Shown: positions 17,788-26,205, counted from the stretch's first letter. The stretch: DNA of 43,305 bases from Arthrobacter sp. Bi26 (GCF_918697925.1 NZ_CAKKMF010000039.1:1-43305), one strand, 5' to 3'. Numbers and translations are program-made. Notes: a model not told the origin generated them from the sequence alone.

Positions 17788-18700
17788 ACCAGGACGCCTC
17801 GGCGTCGGAATCATTGGCGCCGGGAAGGTCGGTGCCGTCCTGGGGGCGGCGCTGCGCGGAGCCGAGCACGCTGTCATCGGGGCGTCCGCCGTTTCGGACG
17901 CCAGCCGGGAACGCGTCGAAACACTCCTGCCCGGCGTCCCGATCCTGGACGTGCAGGACATCGTGGAGCGCGCCGAGCTGGTCCTGCTCGCCGTCCCTGA
18001 CGATGCCCTGGGCCCGCTCGTGAACGGCCTGGCCAAGCTCGGCGCCTGGCAACCCGGCCAGCTCGTGGCGCACACCTCCGGGCGCTTCGGCGTCGGGATC
18101 CTGCACCCGGTCCGTGCCGCCGGCGCCGTGCCGCTCGCGCTGCACCCGGCCATGACGTTCACGGGCATGAGCCTGGACCTCACGAGGCTCCTGGACTGCA
18201 CCTTTGGCGTCACGGCCGACGCCGCGATGCTGCCGATCGCCCAGGCACTCGTCGTCGAAATGGGCGCCGAGCCCGTCGCGATCGCCGAGGCCGACCGCGT
18301 CCTCTACCACGCTGCCCTCGCGCACGGCTCGAACCACCTGGTCACGCTCGTGGCGCAGGCCTCGCAACTGCTCCGCGACGTCGGCGTCGAGGCCCCGGAC
18401 CGGATGCTGGGCCCGCTGCTGCGCGCCACCCTCGAGAACGCCCTCGCCTCCGGCGAATCGGCCCTGACCGGGCCCGTAGCCCGCGGCGACGCCGGCACGG
18501 TTGCCGCGCACGCCGGCGCCCTCCGCGAATACGACGGCGGGGCCGCCGGCGATATTCTTGAGGCGTACCTGGCCATGGCCCGGGCGACAGCCCGCCGGGC
18601 AGGAAGCCGCGGACTCCTGAAGCCGGAACAAATCGACGGCATCGAACAGGCGCTCGGCGGCCCCGACCAGAACGGGACGCACGCCCCGGAAGGACCCTGA
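17780..18700 (+). CDS. Rossmann-like DUF2520 protein (possible ketopantoate reductase-like oxidoreductase)
   Basis: 306 residues. An N-terminal NAD(P)-binding Rossmann fold is shown by [17 protein letters not shown], followed by [13 protein letters not shown]. The central [11 protein letters not shown] and the C-terminal helical DUF2520 domain with [19 protein letters not shown] and [14 protein letters not shown] are typical of the family. ATG 17780 has AGGAAGG about 9 nt upstream and overlaps the preceding gene by 8 nt. panC starts 1 nt after its stop. The dehydrogenase fold plus conserved linkage to panC suggests a role in pantothenate synthesis, but this is inference. Confidence 0.88.
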   Translation: MAKPGRLGVGIIGAGKVGAVLGAALRGAEHAVIGASAVSDASRERVETLLPGVPILDVQDIVERAELVLLAVPDDALGPLVNGLAKLGAWQPGQLVAHTSGRFGVGILHPVRAAGAVPLALHPAMTFTGMSLDLTRLLDCTFGVTADAAMLPIAQALVVEMGAEPVAIAEADRVLYHAALAHGSNHLVTLVAQASQLLRDVGVEAPDRMLGPLLRATLENALASGESALTGPVARGDAGTVAAHAGALREYDGGAAGDILEAYLAMARATARRAGSRGLLKPEQIDGIEQALGGPDQNGTHAPEGP

Positions 18701-18701
18701 C

Positions 18702-19604
18702 ATGGCAATCCAACTCGTGACCACGGCCGCCCAGCTCCGCGCCGGAAGCGCCCGGCTGCTGGCGCAGAAAGGTGGCACGTCCCAGGGGCTCGTGCCGACC
18801 ATGGGCGCACTGCACGAGGGGCATGCCCAGCTGGCCCGGACAGCCGTCGCCCAGAACGACGTCGTGGTGGCCAGCATCTTCGTCAACCCGCTGCAGTTTG
18901 GCGAGGCCACGGATCTGGAACGCTACCCCCGGGCGCTCGATGCCGACCTCGCGCTGCTCGACGCCGAGGGCGTGGACCTGGCGTTCGCGCCCGGCGTCGA
19001 GGAGGTCTACCCCGGCGGGGCACCCCTGGTACGGATCACGGCGGGACCCCTGGGGGAAAAATGGGAGGGCGCGTCCCGGCCCGGCCACTTCGACGGCGCG
19101 CTGACCGTCGTCGCGAAACTGCTCCACTATGGCTTCCCGGGGACCGGCCTGCCCGGCGGCGGACAGCCGGCCTACCGCGCCTATTTCGGCCAGAAGGACG
19201 CGCAGCAGCTGGCGCTCGTCCAGCGCATGGTGGCGGACCTGAATTTCCCTGTGGAGATCGTGCCCGTGCCCATCGTGCGCTCGGCCGACGGCCTGGCACT
19301 GTCCAGCCGCAACCGCTTCCTCTCCGAGGACCAGCGCGAGGCCGCCCTGGTGCTCTCCCGCGCGTTGCGGCTCATCGGGGAGCGCGCCAACGCGCATGAG
19401 CCGCTGGACATCGAATCCGCGCAGGACCTGGTCCGGTCCCAGCCGCTCGTGGAACTGGACTACTTCGAAGTGGTGGATCCGCGCACCCTCGAGCCCCTTG
19501 CGGAAAACTGCAGGGACACCCCGTTCCGCGGCGAGGGGCTGGCGATCATCGCCGCCAAGGTCGGTCCCGTCCGCCTCATCGACAACGCGCCCCTGAACTC
19601 CTGA
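18702..19604 (+). CDS. panC: Pantothenate synthetase (pantoate-beta-alanine ligase)
   Basis: Condenses pantoate and beta-alanine with ATP via a pantoyl-adenylate. 300 residues. The nucleotidyl-transferase motif is [15 protein letters not shown] (HxGH). [20 protein letters not shown], the [17 protein letters not shown] helix with GQKD, and [17 protein letters not shown] are all canonical. It follows the DUF2520 gene with a 1-nt gap, the last gene of the long operon. The expected next gene, panD, is absent here. Confidence 0.96.
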   Translation: MAIQLVTTAAQLRAGSARLLAQKGGTSQGLVPTMGALHEGHAQLARTAVAQNDVVVASIFVNPLQFGEATDLERYPRALDADLALLDAEGVDLAFAPGVEEVYPGGAPLVRITAGPLGEKWEGASRPGHFDGALTVVAKLLHYGFPGTGLPGGGQPAYRAYFGQKDAQQLALVQRMVADLNFPVEIVPVPIVRSADGLALSSRNRFLSEDQREAALVLSRALRLIGERANAHEPLDIESAQDLVRSQPLVELDYFEVVDPRTLEPLAENCRDTPFRGEGLAIIAAKVGPVRLIDNAPLNS

Positions 19605-19720
19605 CACATACCCCACATTGGTTTTCCGGCGACGGGAATGCCCCCGGGGCCTAGACTGTTGGAATCTGCAGCAGCGCCGACGCTCACCGGACCCACACCC
19701 AACTCCCTGAGGGAATTCCC
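19605..19720 (+). promoter_or_regulatory. Intergenic region with -10-like box before the DHA2 exporter
   Basis: TAGACT (19652-19657) is a good actinobacterial -10, about 60 nt before ATG 19721. No well-spaced -35 is seen. GAGGGA, 7 nt before the ATG, is the Shine-Dalgarno. Confidence 0.35.
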
Positions 19721-21223
19721 ATGTCAACAGACATCTCTTCCAACGCCGCCGGCGATCCCGCACGGGGCGCTGCCCCGGCCCTCGCAGCGCCTGCCGCGTC
19801 TGCAGCAGCGACGACGGCGCCCACCGCGCCGGCGAAGATGTCCCGGGAGTCCGTCACCATCATCGTCACGCTGCTGGTGGCCACCTTCGTGGTGATCCTC
19901 AACGAAACCATCATGAACGTGGCCCTGCAGCGGCTGATGGTGGACCTGAACATCGATGCGCCCACCGTGCAGTGGCTCTCCACCGGCTTCATGCTCACCA
20001 TGGCTGTCGTCATTCCCACCACCGGGTTCATCCTGCAGCGCCTGAGCACCCGTGCCGTCTTCATGCTGGCCATGGGACTCTTTTCCGGCGGCACACTGCT
20101 GGCCGCCCTCGCGCCGGGCTTCGAAGTCCTGCTGCTGGCCCGCATCGTCCAGGCCGGCGGCACCGCCATCATGCTGCCGCTCCTGATGACCACCATCCTC
20201 ACACTCGTGCCGCTGGAACGCCGCGGCGCCGTCATGGGAAACGTCAGCATCGCCATCTCGGTAGCGCCGGCCCTGGGCCCCACGGTTTCCGGCCTGATCC
20301 TCCAGCACTTTTCCTGGCGGTTCATGTTCGTCTTCGTGCTGCCGATTGCCCTCGCCGCGCTGGCCATCGGGGCCAAGTATTTGACCAACATCGGCAAAAC
20401 CGAAAAAACGCGGTTGGACGCCCTTTCGGTGGTGCTAACGGTCCCGGCCTTCGGCGGCCTCGTCTACGGCCTGAGCCAGATCGGCGGCGGCCAGGCCGGA
20501 TCCCGTACCCCGGCGGTGCTGTCGCTGGCCGTCGGCGTGGTGGCCCTGGCGGTGTTCGTCCTGCGCCAGCTGAAGCTGCAGAAAACCGACGGACCCCTGC
20601 TGGACCTGCGCGCCTTCACTTTCCGGATGTTCACGGTGTCCGTGCTGCTGCTGGTTGTGGCCATGATCGCGTTGTTCGGCGCCGTGATTCTGCTGCCGTT
20701 GTACCTGCAGGAGATCCGCGGCCTGACCTCACTTGAGACCGGCCTGGTGCTGCTGCCCGGCGGCCTCGCCATGGGCCTGCTGGGGCCCTTCATCGGCCGC
20801 GTTTTCGACAAGATCGGGCCCCTGCCGCTGACAGTGACGGGGTCGATCATGATGGTGCTGTCCCTCTGGCAGTTCTCCATGCTGGACGCCGCGTCGCCGG
20901 TGGGGTGGATCATTGCCCTGCATGTGGCACTGAGCCTGGGCCTGGCGCTGCTGTTCACCCCCGCCTTCACGACCGGCCTGAACCCGCTGCCGCCGCACCT
21001 GTATTCACACGGGTCGGCCATCATGAGCACGCTGCAGCAGGTGGCAGGCGCGGCCGGCACGGCGCTCCTGGTCTCGATCTATGCCTTCGTGTCCGAAGCC
21101 TCGGGCATGGTTGCCGGCATGCATGCGGCCTTCCTGACCGCGGCCGTCATAGCGGTCGCCGCCGTCGTGCTGTCCACTATGATGCGCAAGACCGAAGGCG
21201 CGCCGCACCCGGCCGCCCACTAG
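19721..21223 (+). CDS. DHA2-family multidrug efflux MFS transporter (14 TM)
   Basis: 500 residues. After a ~40-residue Ala-rich cytosolic start, 14 hydrophobic segments can be counted, the number of the DHA2 (EmrB/QacA/LmrB) family. Motif segments include NETIMNVALQRLMVDLNI in TM1, VQWLSTGFMLTMAVVIPTTG in TM2, LLARIVQAGGTAIMLPLL in TM4 and the motif C-like GPTVSGLILQHFSWRFMF in TM5-6. It is probably a proton-driven exporter of drugs or amphipathic compounds. The substrate cannot be read. It has its own promoter region and is convergent with hydrolase 1 (4-nt gap), so it begins the block unrelated to the fol/pan operon. Confidence 0.92.
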   Translation: MSTDISSNAAGDPARGAAPALAAPAASAAATTAPTAPAKMSRESVTIIVTLLVATFVVILNETIMNVALQRLMVDLNIDAPTVQWLSTGFMLTMAVVIPTTGFILQRLSTRAVFMLAMGLFSGGTLLAALAPGFEVLLLARIVQAGGTAIMLPLLMTTILTLVPLERRGAVMGNVSIAISVAPALGPTVSGLILQHFSWRFMFVFVLPIALAALAIGAKYLTNIGKTEKTRLDALSVVLTVPAFGGLVYGLSQIGGGQAGSRTPAVLSLAVGVVALAVFVLRQLKLQKTDGPLLDLRAFTFRMFTVSVLLLVVAMIALFGAVILLPLYLQEIRGLTSLETGLVLLPGGLAMGLLGPFIGRVFDKIGPLPLTVTGSIMMVLSLWQFSMLDAASPVGWIIALHVALSLGLALLFTPAFTTGLNPLPPHLYSHGSAIMSTLQQVAGAAGTALLVSIYAFVSEASGMVAGMHAAFLTAAVIAVAAVVLSTMMRKTEGAPHPAAH

Positions 21224-21227
21224 AGGC

Positions 21228-22061
21228 TCAGCCCGCGTAAAACGCGCTGAGCTCTGCGATCAGTTTGTCCGGCGCCTTGTTGACACCGTCGTGGCCCATG
21301 CCCGGCAGGATCGTATAGCTGGAACCGGAGAGGACGTCGTGGATCTGGGCACAGGCCACGCCGAAGTATGCCGGGCTCTTCTCGCCCACGATGATCAGCG
21401 TCTCCAGCGGCAGTTCCAGGAACGGTTCGGCCGGCATGTCCGCGGCGATGATCGCCTTAATCTCGCGGACACCGGTCTGCATCAGGTCGCGCAGCTGCTT
21501 GCCCATCGGAGTGCCCGCCGAAAGCTTGTTCGCCAGCGTCAGCATGGACAGCGGCATCCGGGACAGGGCGCTGCCGGTCTCCAAGCCCCTGAGCAGGACG
21601 GCGAGGGCCCGGTCGTCGTCGCCAGCTGCGGTCGCCCGCTCGTATTCGGGCGTCCAGTCCGCCGTCACGCTGTGGTTGACGGACACGGCGGGGTCGTACA
21701 CGGCGAGCCGTTCCACCGGCAGGGTGCGGGCCGCGTGCAGGGCCACCGCCCCGCCGAAGCTATGGCCGAAGACGTCGGTGCTGGCCGTGTGCTTCATGAC
21801 GGCGTCGAGATCGTGGATGTCCACGTCCAGGGTGTAGTCCTCCGGCTGCGGGGAGGAGGAGCCGCGGCCGCGACGGTTGAAGGTGTGCACCGGCCGGCCC
21901 AGTGACGCGCTGAGTTTCTGCGCGAAGCGCGTGTAGTCGGCGGCCGTCACCATCGAGGCCGGCACGACGACGATGCCCGAACCCGCCGAGGCGAGCTCGG
22001 CGCCCGTGCTGAAAAGCTCGATTGTTCCGCCGTCGGGGGTTCTGATGTTCTCGCGGGTCAT
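21228..22061 (-). CDS. Alpha/beta hydrolase 1
   Basis: 277 residues. Alpha/beta-hydrolase fold with GSGIVVVPASM at the oxyanion strand, nucleophile elbow GHSFGG (Ser101), an acid-region strand LETLIIVGEKS and catalytic His in LPGMGHDG. It is clearly paralogous to the hydrolase at 22876-23826: both share GRPVH-x-(F/Y)NRRGR, SSPQP, the AARTxP segment and the helical cap. The substrate is unknown (esterase, lipase or haloperoxidase-like are all possible). ATG 22061 follows TAGGCT by exactly six bases, suggesting a leaderless transcript. A 15-bp tandem repeat lies just upstream. Confidence 0.87.
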   Translation of the reverse strand: MTRENIRTPDGGTIELFSTGAELASAGSGIVVVPASMVTAADYTRFAQKLSASLGRPVHTFNRRGRGSSSPQPEDYTLDVDIHDLDAVMKHTASTDVFGHSFGGAVALHAARTLPVERLAVYDPAVSVNHSVTADWTPEYERATAAGDDDRALAVLLRGLETGSALSRMPLSMLTLANKLSAGTPMGKQLRDLMQTGVREIKAIIAADMPAEPFLELPLETLIIVGEKSPAYFGVACAQIHDVLSGSSYTILPGMGHDGVNKAPDKLIAELSAFYAG

Positions 22062-22073
22062 GCTCCGAGCCTA
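22059..22073 (-). promoter_or_regulatory. Putative leaderless promoter of hydrolase 1
   Basis: On the minus strand, TAGGCT (22073-22068), CGGAGC, then ATG (22061-22059). The six-base spacing matches a leaderless start, although CGGAG could weakly mimic a Shine-Dalgarno. The -35 position falls in the edge of the tandem repeat at 22091-22170. Confidence 0.45.
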
Positions 22074-22090
22074 GCCGAGGCCGCGCCCCA

Positions 22091-22170
22091 GTGCAGTAAG
22101 CCGCAACTCAGTAGGCCGCAGTGCAGTAAGCCGCAGTTCAGTAGGCCGCAGTTCAGTAGGCCGCAGTTCA
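22091..22170. repeat. 15-bp VNTR, 5.3 copies
   Basis: Units start at 22091, 22106, 22121, 22136 and 22151, with five more bases at 22166. The consensus is GTTCAGTAGGCCGCA with variants GTGCAGTAAGCCGCA (twice) and ACTCAGTAGGCCGCA. The last two full copies are identical. It fills most of the 141-nt gap between the tdk stop and hydrolase 1 and sits at the -35 region of the latter. Confidence 0.92.
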
Positions 22171-22202
22171 ATTGGGTACAGCATTGCGCCGGCGCGCTGG
22201 CG

Positions 22203-22829
22203 CTAGTTGCCCAGGCGGCCGCCGGAGACCTCGAGGTAGCAGGCGCCGCAGAGCGACTCGTACCAGACGTCCTGGCCGTCAATCGCAACCTGGTTTCCGT
22301 CGAAGACCACCTGGTCCCCGATCCGGCGGGTGTTGAAGATGGCCTTCCGTCCGCAGCGGCAGATGGTCTTGAGCTCTTCGAGGGTGTGCGCAATCTCCAG
22401 GAGCCGAAGGGAACCGGGGAACGCGCGGGTCCGGAAGTCGGTTCGGATGCCGTAGGCAAGGACGGGGACGTTGTCCAGGACCGCGATGCGGAAAAGATCG
22501 TCCACCTGCTCCGGTTCGAGGAACTGGGCCTCGTCAACCAGCAGGCAGGCCACCGGCGGGGTGTCCACGTGCTGCAGCAGGGCGTCGGGATCGTCCCCGT
22601 GGGCCTGGGCGGTGAAGAGCTCGCGGGCCGACGCGCCGGCGGGGATCAGGAAGTCCACCGAACGGGTCATGCCCAGGCGGGACACGACGTCGGAGTCGCC
22701 TTTGGTGTCCACGTCCGGCTTGGCCAGCAGAACGTGCTGCCCGCGTTCCTCATAATTGAACGCCGCCTGCAGCAGCCCCGTAGATTTGCCGGAGTTCATG
22801 GCGCCGTAGCGGAAGTAGAGCTTGGCCAA
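22203..22829 (-). CDS. tdk: Thymidine kinase (TK1-like, type II)
   Basis: Phosphorylates thymidine/deoxyuridine with ATP in salvage. 208 residues from TTG 22829, which has AGGA a few nt upstream. The P-loop is GAMNSGKST (9-17), the Walker B plus catalytic acid is LLVDEAQF (Glu100), the lasso contains CRCGRKAIFN, and the C-terminal CGACY completes the four-cysteine zinc site. It lies between two paralogous hydrolases on the same strand. The 46-nt gap to hydrolase 2 suggests co-transcription with it. Confidence 0.96.
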   Translation of the reverse strand: MAKLYFRYGAMNSGKSTGLLQAAFNYEERGQHVLLAKPDVDTKGDSDVVSRLGMTRSVDFLIPAGASARELFTAQAHGDDPDALLQHVDTPPVACLLVDEAQFLEPEQVDDLFRIAVLDNVPVLAYGIRTDFRTRAFPGSLRLLEIAHTLEELKTICRCGRKAIFNTRRIGDQVVFDGNQVAIDGQDVWYESLCGACYLEVSGGRLGN

Positions 22830-22875
22830 GGGGGTCCTTTCGAAAGGGTCGCCCACCGATTGTAAGGCGCACCCG

Positions 22876-23826
22876 TCAGTGGCCCAGCTTGAGCCGCCGC
22901 CTGGGCGCCGGGAGGGGCCGCAGGTGTCCTTCGCCGGCAAGGAGGAAACGCGCAGTTGCCCGGGGCAGTCGGATCCCGGGCCGGAGCGGGCTTTCATGGA
23001 GCTGCCCTGGCAACACGGCAAATTCAAAGGAAGGGACGGCGGCGGCAAGTTGCCGGCCGGTCTCGGTAAAGTACTCCGGGCTCCAGCCGCCGCTGAGCAG
23101 CAGCGTGGGGGTGGTCACGGCTGCGAAGTCGTCCAGTTCGGCGTCGGCGTCGAGCACCGCCCGCATCTCCGCGACGGCGGTGGGCAGCAGTTTGCGCATC
23201 TCGGCGCCCATGTTGGTCCGGGCGGAGAGGATGCTGAGCATCCGCAGCGCGCCCAGCGGGAGCTTGGATACCGGTCCGCCCACCTCAATGCCCTGGACCA
23301 GATGCGCCCAGGCCTCGTCGAGTTCCCCGGCAGCAACTGAACGCTCCAGTTCGGGCCGCCAGCGGTGGGTGAGGTTTCCGGAGAGGGACACGGCCGCGTC
23401 ATAGGTCACCATCCTGCGGATCGGCACCGTCCGTGCCGCCTGCAGGGCCACGAAGCCGCCGTAGCTGTGCGCCACCACGTCGCTCGATCCCGTTTCCCGC
23501 ATCACCGCCGCCAGATCACCGACCTCCGTGGCCACCGAGTAACCGGCCGGTTGCGGGGAGGACCCGGCGCGCCCGCGCCGGTTGTAGCAGTGCACGGGGC
23601 GGCCCAACAGGCGGCTGATCTTCCGCGCGAACGGGCGGTACAGCGCGGCGGTGATCATGGTGCCGTGCACGACGACGATGCCTGGCGCGGGCGGCCGTCC
23701 GGGCGTCGAACCTGGCGCGGGTCCCGGGGCGGGTGCTGGCGCCGGAGCCGGGCCGGCAGCCGGACGGAAGGAGTGCAGCTCGAGGTGCCCCTCGCCGTCG
23801 TCGGTGCTGATCCTCCGCGTCTCCAC
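22876..23826 (-). CDS. Alpha/beta hydrolase 2
   Basis: 316 residues from GTG 23826. Compared with hydrolase 1 it carries an Ala-Pro-Gly-rich insertion at about 21-48 (tandem APAP-type codons) and a basic tail. Oxyanion region GIVVVHGTM, nucleophile elbow AHSYGG (Ser121), acid-region strand TPTLLLSGGWS, His in GQLHESP. The paralogy with hydrolase 1 extends through the cap domain. Function unknown. TAGACT lies exactly six bases before the GTG, so it is probably leaderless. It is divergent from lysS with a 75-nt shared region. Confidence 0.86.
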   Translation of the reverse strand: METRRISTDDGEGHLELHSFRPAAGPAPAPAPAPGPAPGSTPGRPPAPGIVVVHGTMITAALYRPFARKISRLLGRPVHCYNRRGRAGSSPQPAGYSVATEVGDLAAVMRETGSSDVVAHSYGGFVALQAARTVPIRRMVTYDAAVSLSGNLTHRWRPELERSVAAGELDEAWAHLVQGIEVGGPVSKLPLGALRMLSILSARTNMGAEMRKLLPTAVAEMRAVLDADAELDDFAAVTTPTLLLSGGWSPEYFTETGRQLAAAVPSFEFAVLPGQLHESPLRPGIRLPRATARFLLAGEGHLRPLPAPRRRLKLGH

Positions 23827-23838
23827 AGCCTGAGTCTA
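23824..23838 (-). promoter_or_regulatory. Putative leaderless promoter of hydrolase 2
   Basis: On the minus strand, TAGACT (23838-23833), CAGGCT, then GTG (23826-23824). No Shine-Dalgarno is present. Confidence 0.45.
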
Positions 23839-23887
23839 TTCCGCCGTGGCCATAGCCGGGCGGAACCCGCCCCGGTGGAATCCCCGG

Positions 23888-23904
23888 TAAACTTGGGGAT
23901 TGTG
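23888..23904 (+). promoter_or_regulatory. Putative short-leader or leaderless promoter of lysS
   Basis: TAAACT (23888-23893), eight bases, then GTG 23902. The only SD-like element is GGGG a few nt before the start, so a leaderless or nearly leaderless mRNA is likely. Confidence 0.4.
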
Positions 23905-25434
23905 ACTTCCCAAAACACCCCCGCCCCGAACACCGCCGCCGAGCCGCACGATGCCAGCGAGCAGACCCGCATCCGCATGGAGAAGCGCGCCAAGCTGATT
24001 GAACGCGGCGTCGAGGCTTATCCGGTGGGTGTCGAACGCACACACTCGCTCACGGAAATCCGGGAGAAATACGCCTACCTCCAGGCCGATGAAACCACCG
24101 GCGACGTCGTCGGCGTGACCGGCCGCATTGTCTTCATCCGCAATACGGGCAAGCTGTGTTTCGCCACCCTCCAGGAGGGCGGAGTGGACGGGAAGGCTGT
24201 GCGGCTGCAGGTCATGCTGAGCCTGGCCAACATCGGTGAGGAGGCGCTCGCGGAGTGGAAGTCCCTCGTGGACCTCGGCGACCACGTCTTCATCAAGGGC
24301 GAGGTCATCTCCTCGCGCCGCGGCGAGCTGTCCGTCATGGCGGATTCCTGGACCATGGCTTCGAAAGCGCTGCGCCCGCTGCCCGTGCTGCACGCCGGGC
24401 TTAACGAAGAAACGCGCGTCCGCCAGCGCTACGTGGACCTCATTGTCCGCGACGAAGCCCGCGAGATGGTCTACACCCGCGCCGCGATCACCCGTTCCAT
24501 CCGCGAAACCCTGCACCGCCAGGGCTACGTCGAGGTCGAAACCCCCATGCTGCAGCTGGTTCACGGCGGCGCCACGGCCCGTCCCTTCGAGACGCACATG
24601 AACGCCTTCGACCAGAAGATGACGCTGCGCATCGCTACCGAGCTCTACCTCAAGCGCACGGTGGTCGGCGGGATCGACCGCGTCTATGACATGGGCAGGG
24701 TCTTCCGCAACGAAGGCGTGGACTCCACGCACAGTCCCGAGTTCACCACTTTGGAGTCCTACGAGGCGTGGGCGGACCAGTTCGTCATGGCGGACCGGAT
24801 CAAGGAGATCATCCTGGACGCCGCCGACGCCGCCGGTGTGGGCCGCGTGCTGCAGACCGAAGCCGGGGAGATCAACCTCGACGGTGACTGGACCTGGCTG
24901 GCCGTCTACCCGGGACTGTCCGAATTCGTGGGCCAGGAAGTAACCCCGGACACCACGGTTGCCGAACTGCTGGAACTGGCCGCCAAGCACGACGTCAAGG
25001 TCGACGCCGGCTGGGAAGCCGAGAAGCTCGTCGTCGAACTCTTCGGCGAACTGGTGGAGCCCACTTTGCTCAACCCCACGTTCGTTTACAACTATCCGCC
25101 GTCCGCCCAGCCGCTGGCCCGCCAGCACCGCGAAGACGGCCGCCTGATCGAGGCCTGGGACCTCATCATCGGCGGCATGGAGCGGGGCACGGCGTTCTCC
25201 GAACTGATCGACCCGGTGATCCAGCGCGAACGCCTCACCGAACAGTCCCGCCGGTCCGCCGCGGGCGACGTGGAGGCTATGCAGCTGGATGAAGACTTCC
25301 TCCGTGCGCTCGAGTACGGCGCGCCGCCCATGGGCGGGATCGGCCTGGGCATCGACCGCCTCGTGATGCTCTTCACCGGCGCCGGCATCCGCGAAACGAT
25401 CCTCTTCCCCCTGTTGAAGCCTGAAGGACACTGA
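23902..25434 (+). CDS. lysS: Lysyl-tRNA synthetase (class II)
   Basis: Charges tRNA-Lys. 510 residues from GTG 23902. After a ~25-residue Ala/Thr-rich lead, the anticodon-binding OB fold contains VTGRIVFIRNTGKLCFATLQ. Class II motif 1 is around RSIRETLHRQGYVEVETPMLQ, motif 2 is MGRVFRNEGVDSTHSPEFT, and motif 3 is GIGLGIDRLVML at the C terminus. The organisation lysS, small membrane protein, lsr2, clpC follows the actinobacterial order I recall. Confidence 0.97.
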   Translation: MTSQNTPAPNTAAEPHDASEQTRIRMEKRAKLIERGVEAYPVGVERTHSLTEIREKYAYLQADETTGDVVGVTGRIVFIRNTGKLCFATLQEGGVDGKAVRLQVMLSLANIGEEALAEWKSLVDLGDHVFIKGEVISSRRGELSVMADSWTMASKALRPLPVLHAGLNEETRVRQRYVDLIVRDEAREMVYTRAAITRSIRETLHRQGYVEVETPMLQLVHGGATARPFETHMNAFDQKMTLRIATELYLKRTVVGGIDRVYDMGRVFRNEGVDSTHSPEFTTLESYEAWADQFVMADRIKEIILDAADAAGVGRVLQTEAGEINLDGDWTWLAVYPGLSEFVGQEVTPDTTVAELLELAAKHDVKVDAGWEAEKLVVELFGELVEPTLLNPTFVYNYPPSAQPLARQHREDGRLIEAWDLIIGGMERGTAFSELIDPVIQRERLTEQSRRSAAGDVEAMQLDEDFLRALEYGAPPMGGIGLGIDRLVMLFTGAGIRETILFPLLKPEGH

Positions 25435-25436
25435 GC

Positions 25437-25634
25437 ATGGACTATATCGCCGTATTGCTGCCCCCCATCGTGGTGGGCCTGCTTTTCTGGTTTGCCATGA
25501 AATCCATATTCAATGCCGACAAATCAGAGCGGCAGGCAGAAGCCCGCGCCCATGCCGAAGCGGAAACGCGAGCGGTAGCTCAAACCAAGGAGCAGGATTC
25601 CGGGCCCTCGGGGGCTAATTACCCGGGAAAGTAA
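25437..25634 (+). CDS. Small single-TM membrane protein
   Basis: 65 residues. One TM helix (about 4-22, IAVLLPPIVVGLLFWFAM) precedes a charged, Ala/Glu-rich probable helix (KSERQAEARAHAEAETRAVA) and a Gly-Pro tail. ATG 25437 lies 2 nt after the lysS stop, so it is co-translated with lysS. I do not recognise a functional family, but size, topology and position look conserved-type rather than spurious. Confidence 0.75.
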   Translation: MDYIAVLLPPIVVGLLFWFAMKSIFNADKSERQAEARAHAEAETRAVAQTKEQDSGPSGANYPGK

Positions 25635-25683
25635 TAGTCCCCTATTGCCGCCTGTGGTTTTCCTTTGAACAGAGTTTTGCGCT

Positions 25684-25713
25684 TTGACTCCCTGCTGTAA
25701 CGCGGAGGATACT
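25684..25713 (+). promoter_or_regulatory. Promoter of lsr2
   Basis: TTGACT (25684-25689), 18-nt spacer, GATACT (25708-25713). This is the best -35/-10 pair in the window, set in a distinctly AT-richer 135-nt intergenic region. Such AT-rich DNA is the preferred target of Lsr2 itself, so autoregulation is possible. Confidence 0.6.
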
Positions 25714-25769
25714 TATTCCAGATACATCCTGCTTTTCTAAACGCTCGATCTTTGGAAAGAGAGTCCTTT

Positions 25770-26096
25770 ATGGCACAGAAAGTAAAAATCATCCTCGTTG
25801 ATGATCTGGATGGGGGATCCGCGGACGAAACTGTCCGGTTTGGCCTTGACGGCGTGAGCTACGAAATAGACCTGTCGTCAAGCAATGCTTCAGAACTGCG
25901 CTCCGCGGTGGAGCGTTTTGTGGTGCACGCACGCAAGACGTCAAGCGGACGCGCCACGCGTACGAAAATTTCCAGCGGACGGAATCAGGACTCTGCCCAG
26001 ATCCGTCAGTGGGCACGGGACAACGGCTATGCGGTAAACAGCCGCGGACGTATCCAGGCTGAAATTCAGGAAGCGTACCAAAAGGCTAATTCCTAG
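25770..26096 (+). CDS. lsr2: Nucleoid-associated xenogeneic silencer Lsr2
   Basis: An H-NS-like protein that coats and bridges AT-rich DNA. 108 residues. The N-terminal dimerisation domain runs MAQKVKIILVDDLDGGSADETV. The C-terminal DNA-binding domain contains IRQWARDNGYAVNSRGRIQ with the AT-hook-like RGR. ATG 25770 is preceded by GGAAAGAGAG. An upstream in-frame TTG (25752) is not favoured. Monocistronic, with its own promoter and terminator, between lysS and clpC. Confidence 0.97.
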   Translation: MAQKVKIILVDDLDGGSADETVRFGLDGVSYEIDLSSSNASELRSAVERFVVHARKTSSGRATRTKISSGRNQDSAQIRQWARDNGYAVNSRGRIQAEIQEAYQKANS

Positions 26097-26177
26097 CCGG
26101 GACCGCGCGTCAGGGTGCCGTATCAGGACCCAGTAACAGGTCGCAATCAAGTCCCAATGAAGTCGCAGTCAAATGCC

Positions 26178-26205
26178 AATGCCCCCGTTATCTGGCGGGG
26201 GCATT
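26178..26205 (+). terminator. Intrinsic terminator of lsr2
   Basis: AATGCCCCCG (26178-26187) pairs perfectly with CGGGGGCATT (26196-26205) around an 8-nt loop, followed by TGCATG. It is about 80 nt downstream of the lsr2 stop. Confidence 0.8.

Noticed and set aside
22091..22170. Possible CRISPR array
   Set aside because: The units are contiguous 15-mers without unique spacers, so this is a VNTR, not a CRISPR.
22058..22537. Minus-strand frame with five-residue NCGLL repeats overlapping tdk
   Set aside because: It is an alternate frame of the zinc-binding tdk C-terminus running into the VNTR. No start signals, and tdk is clearly the real gene.
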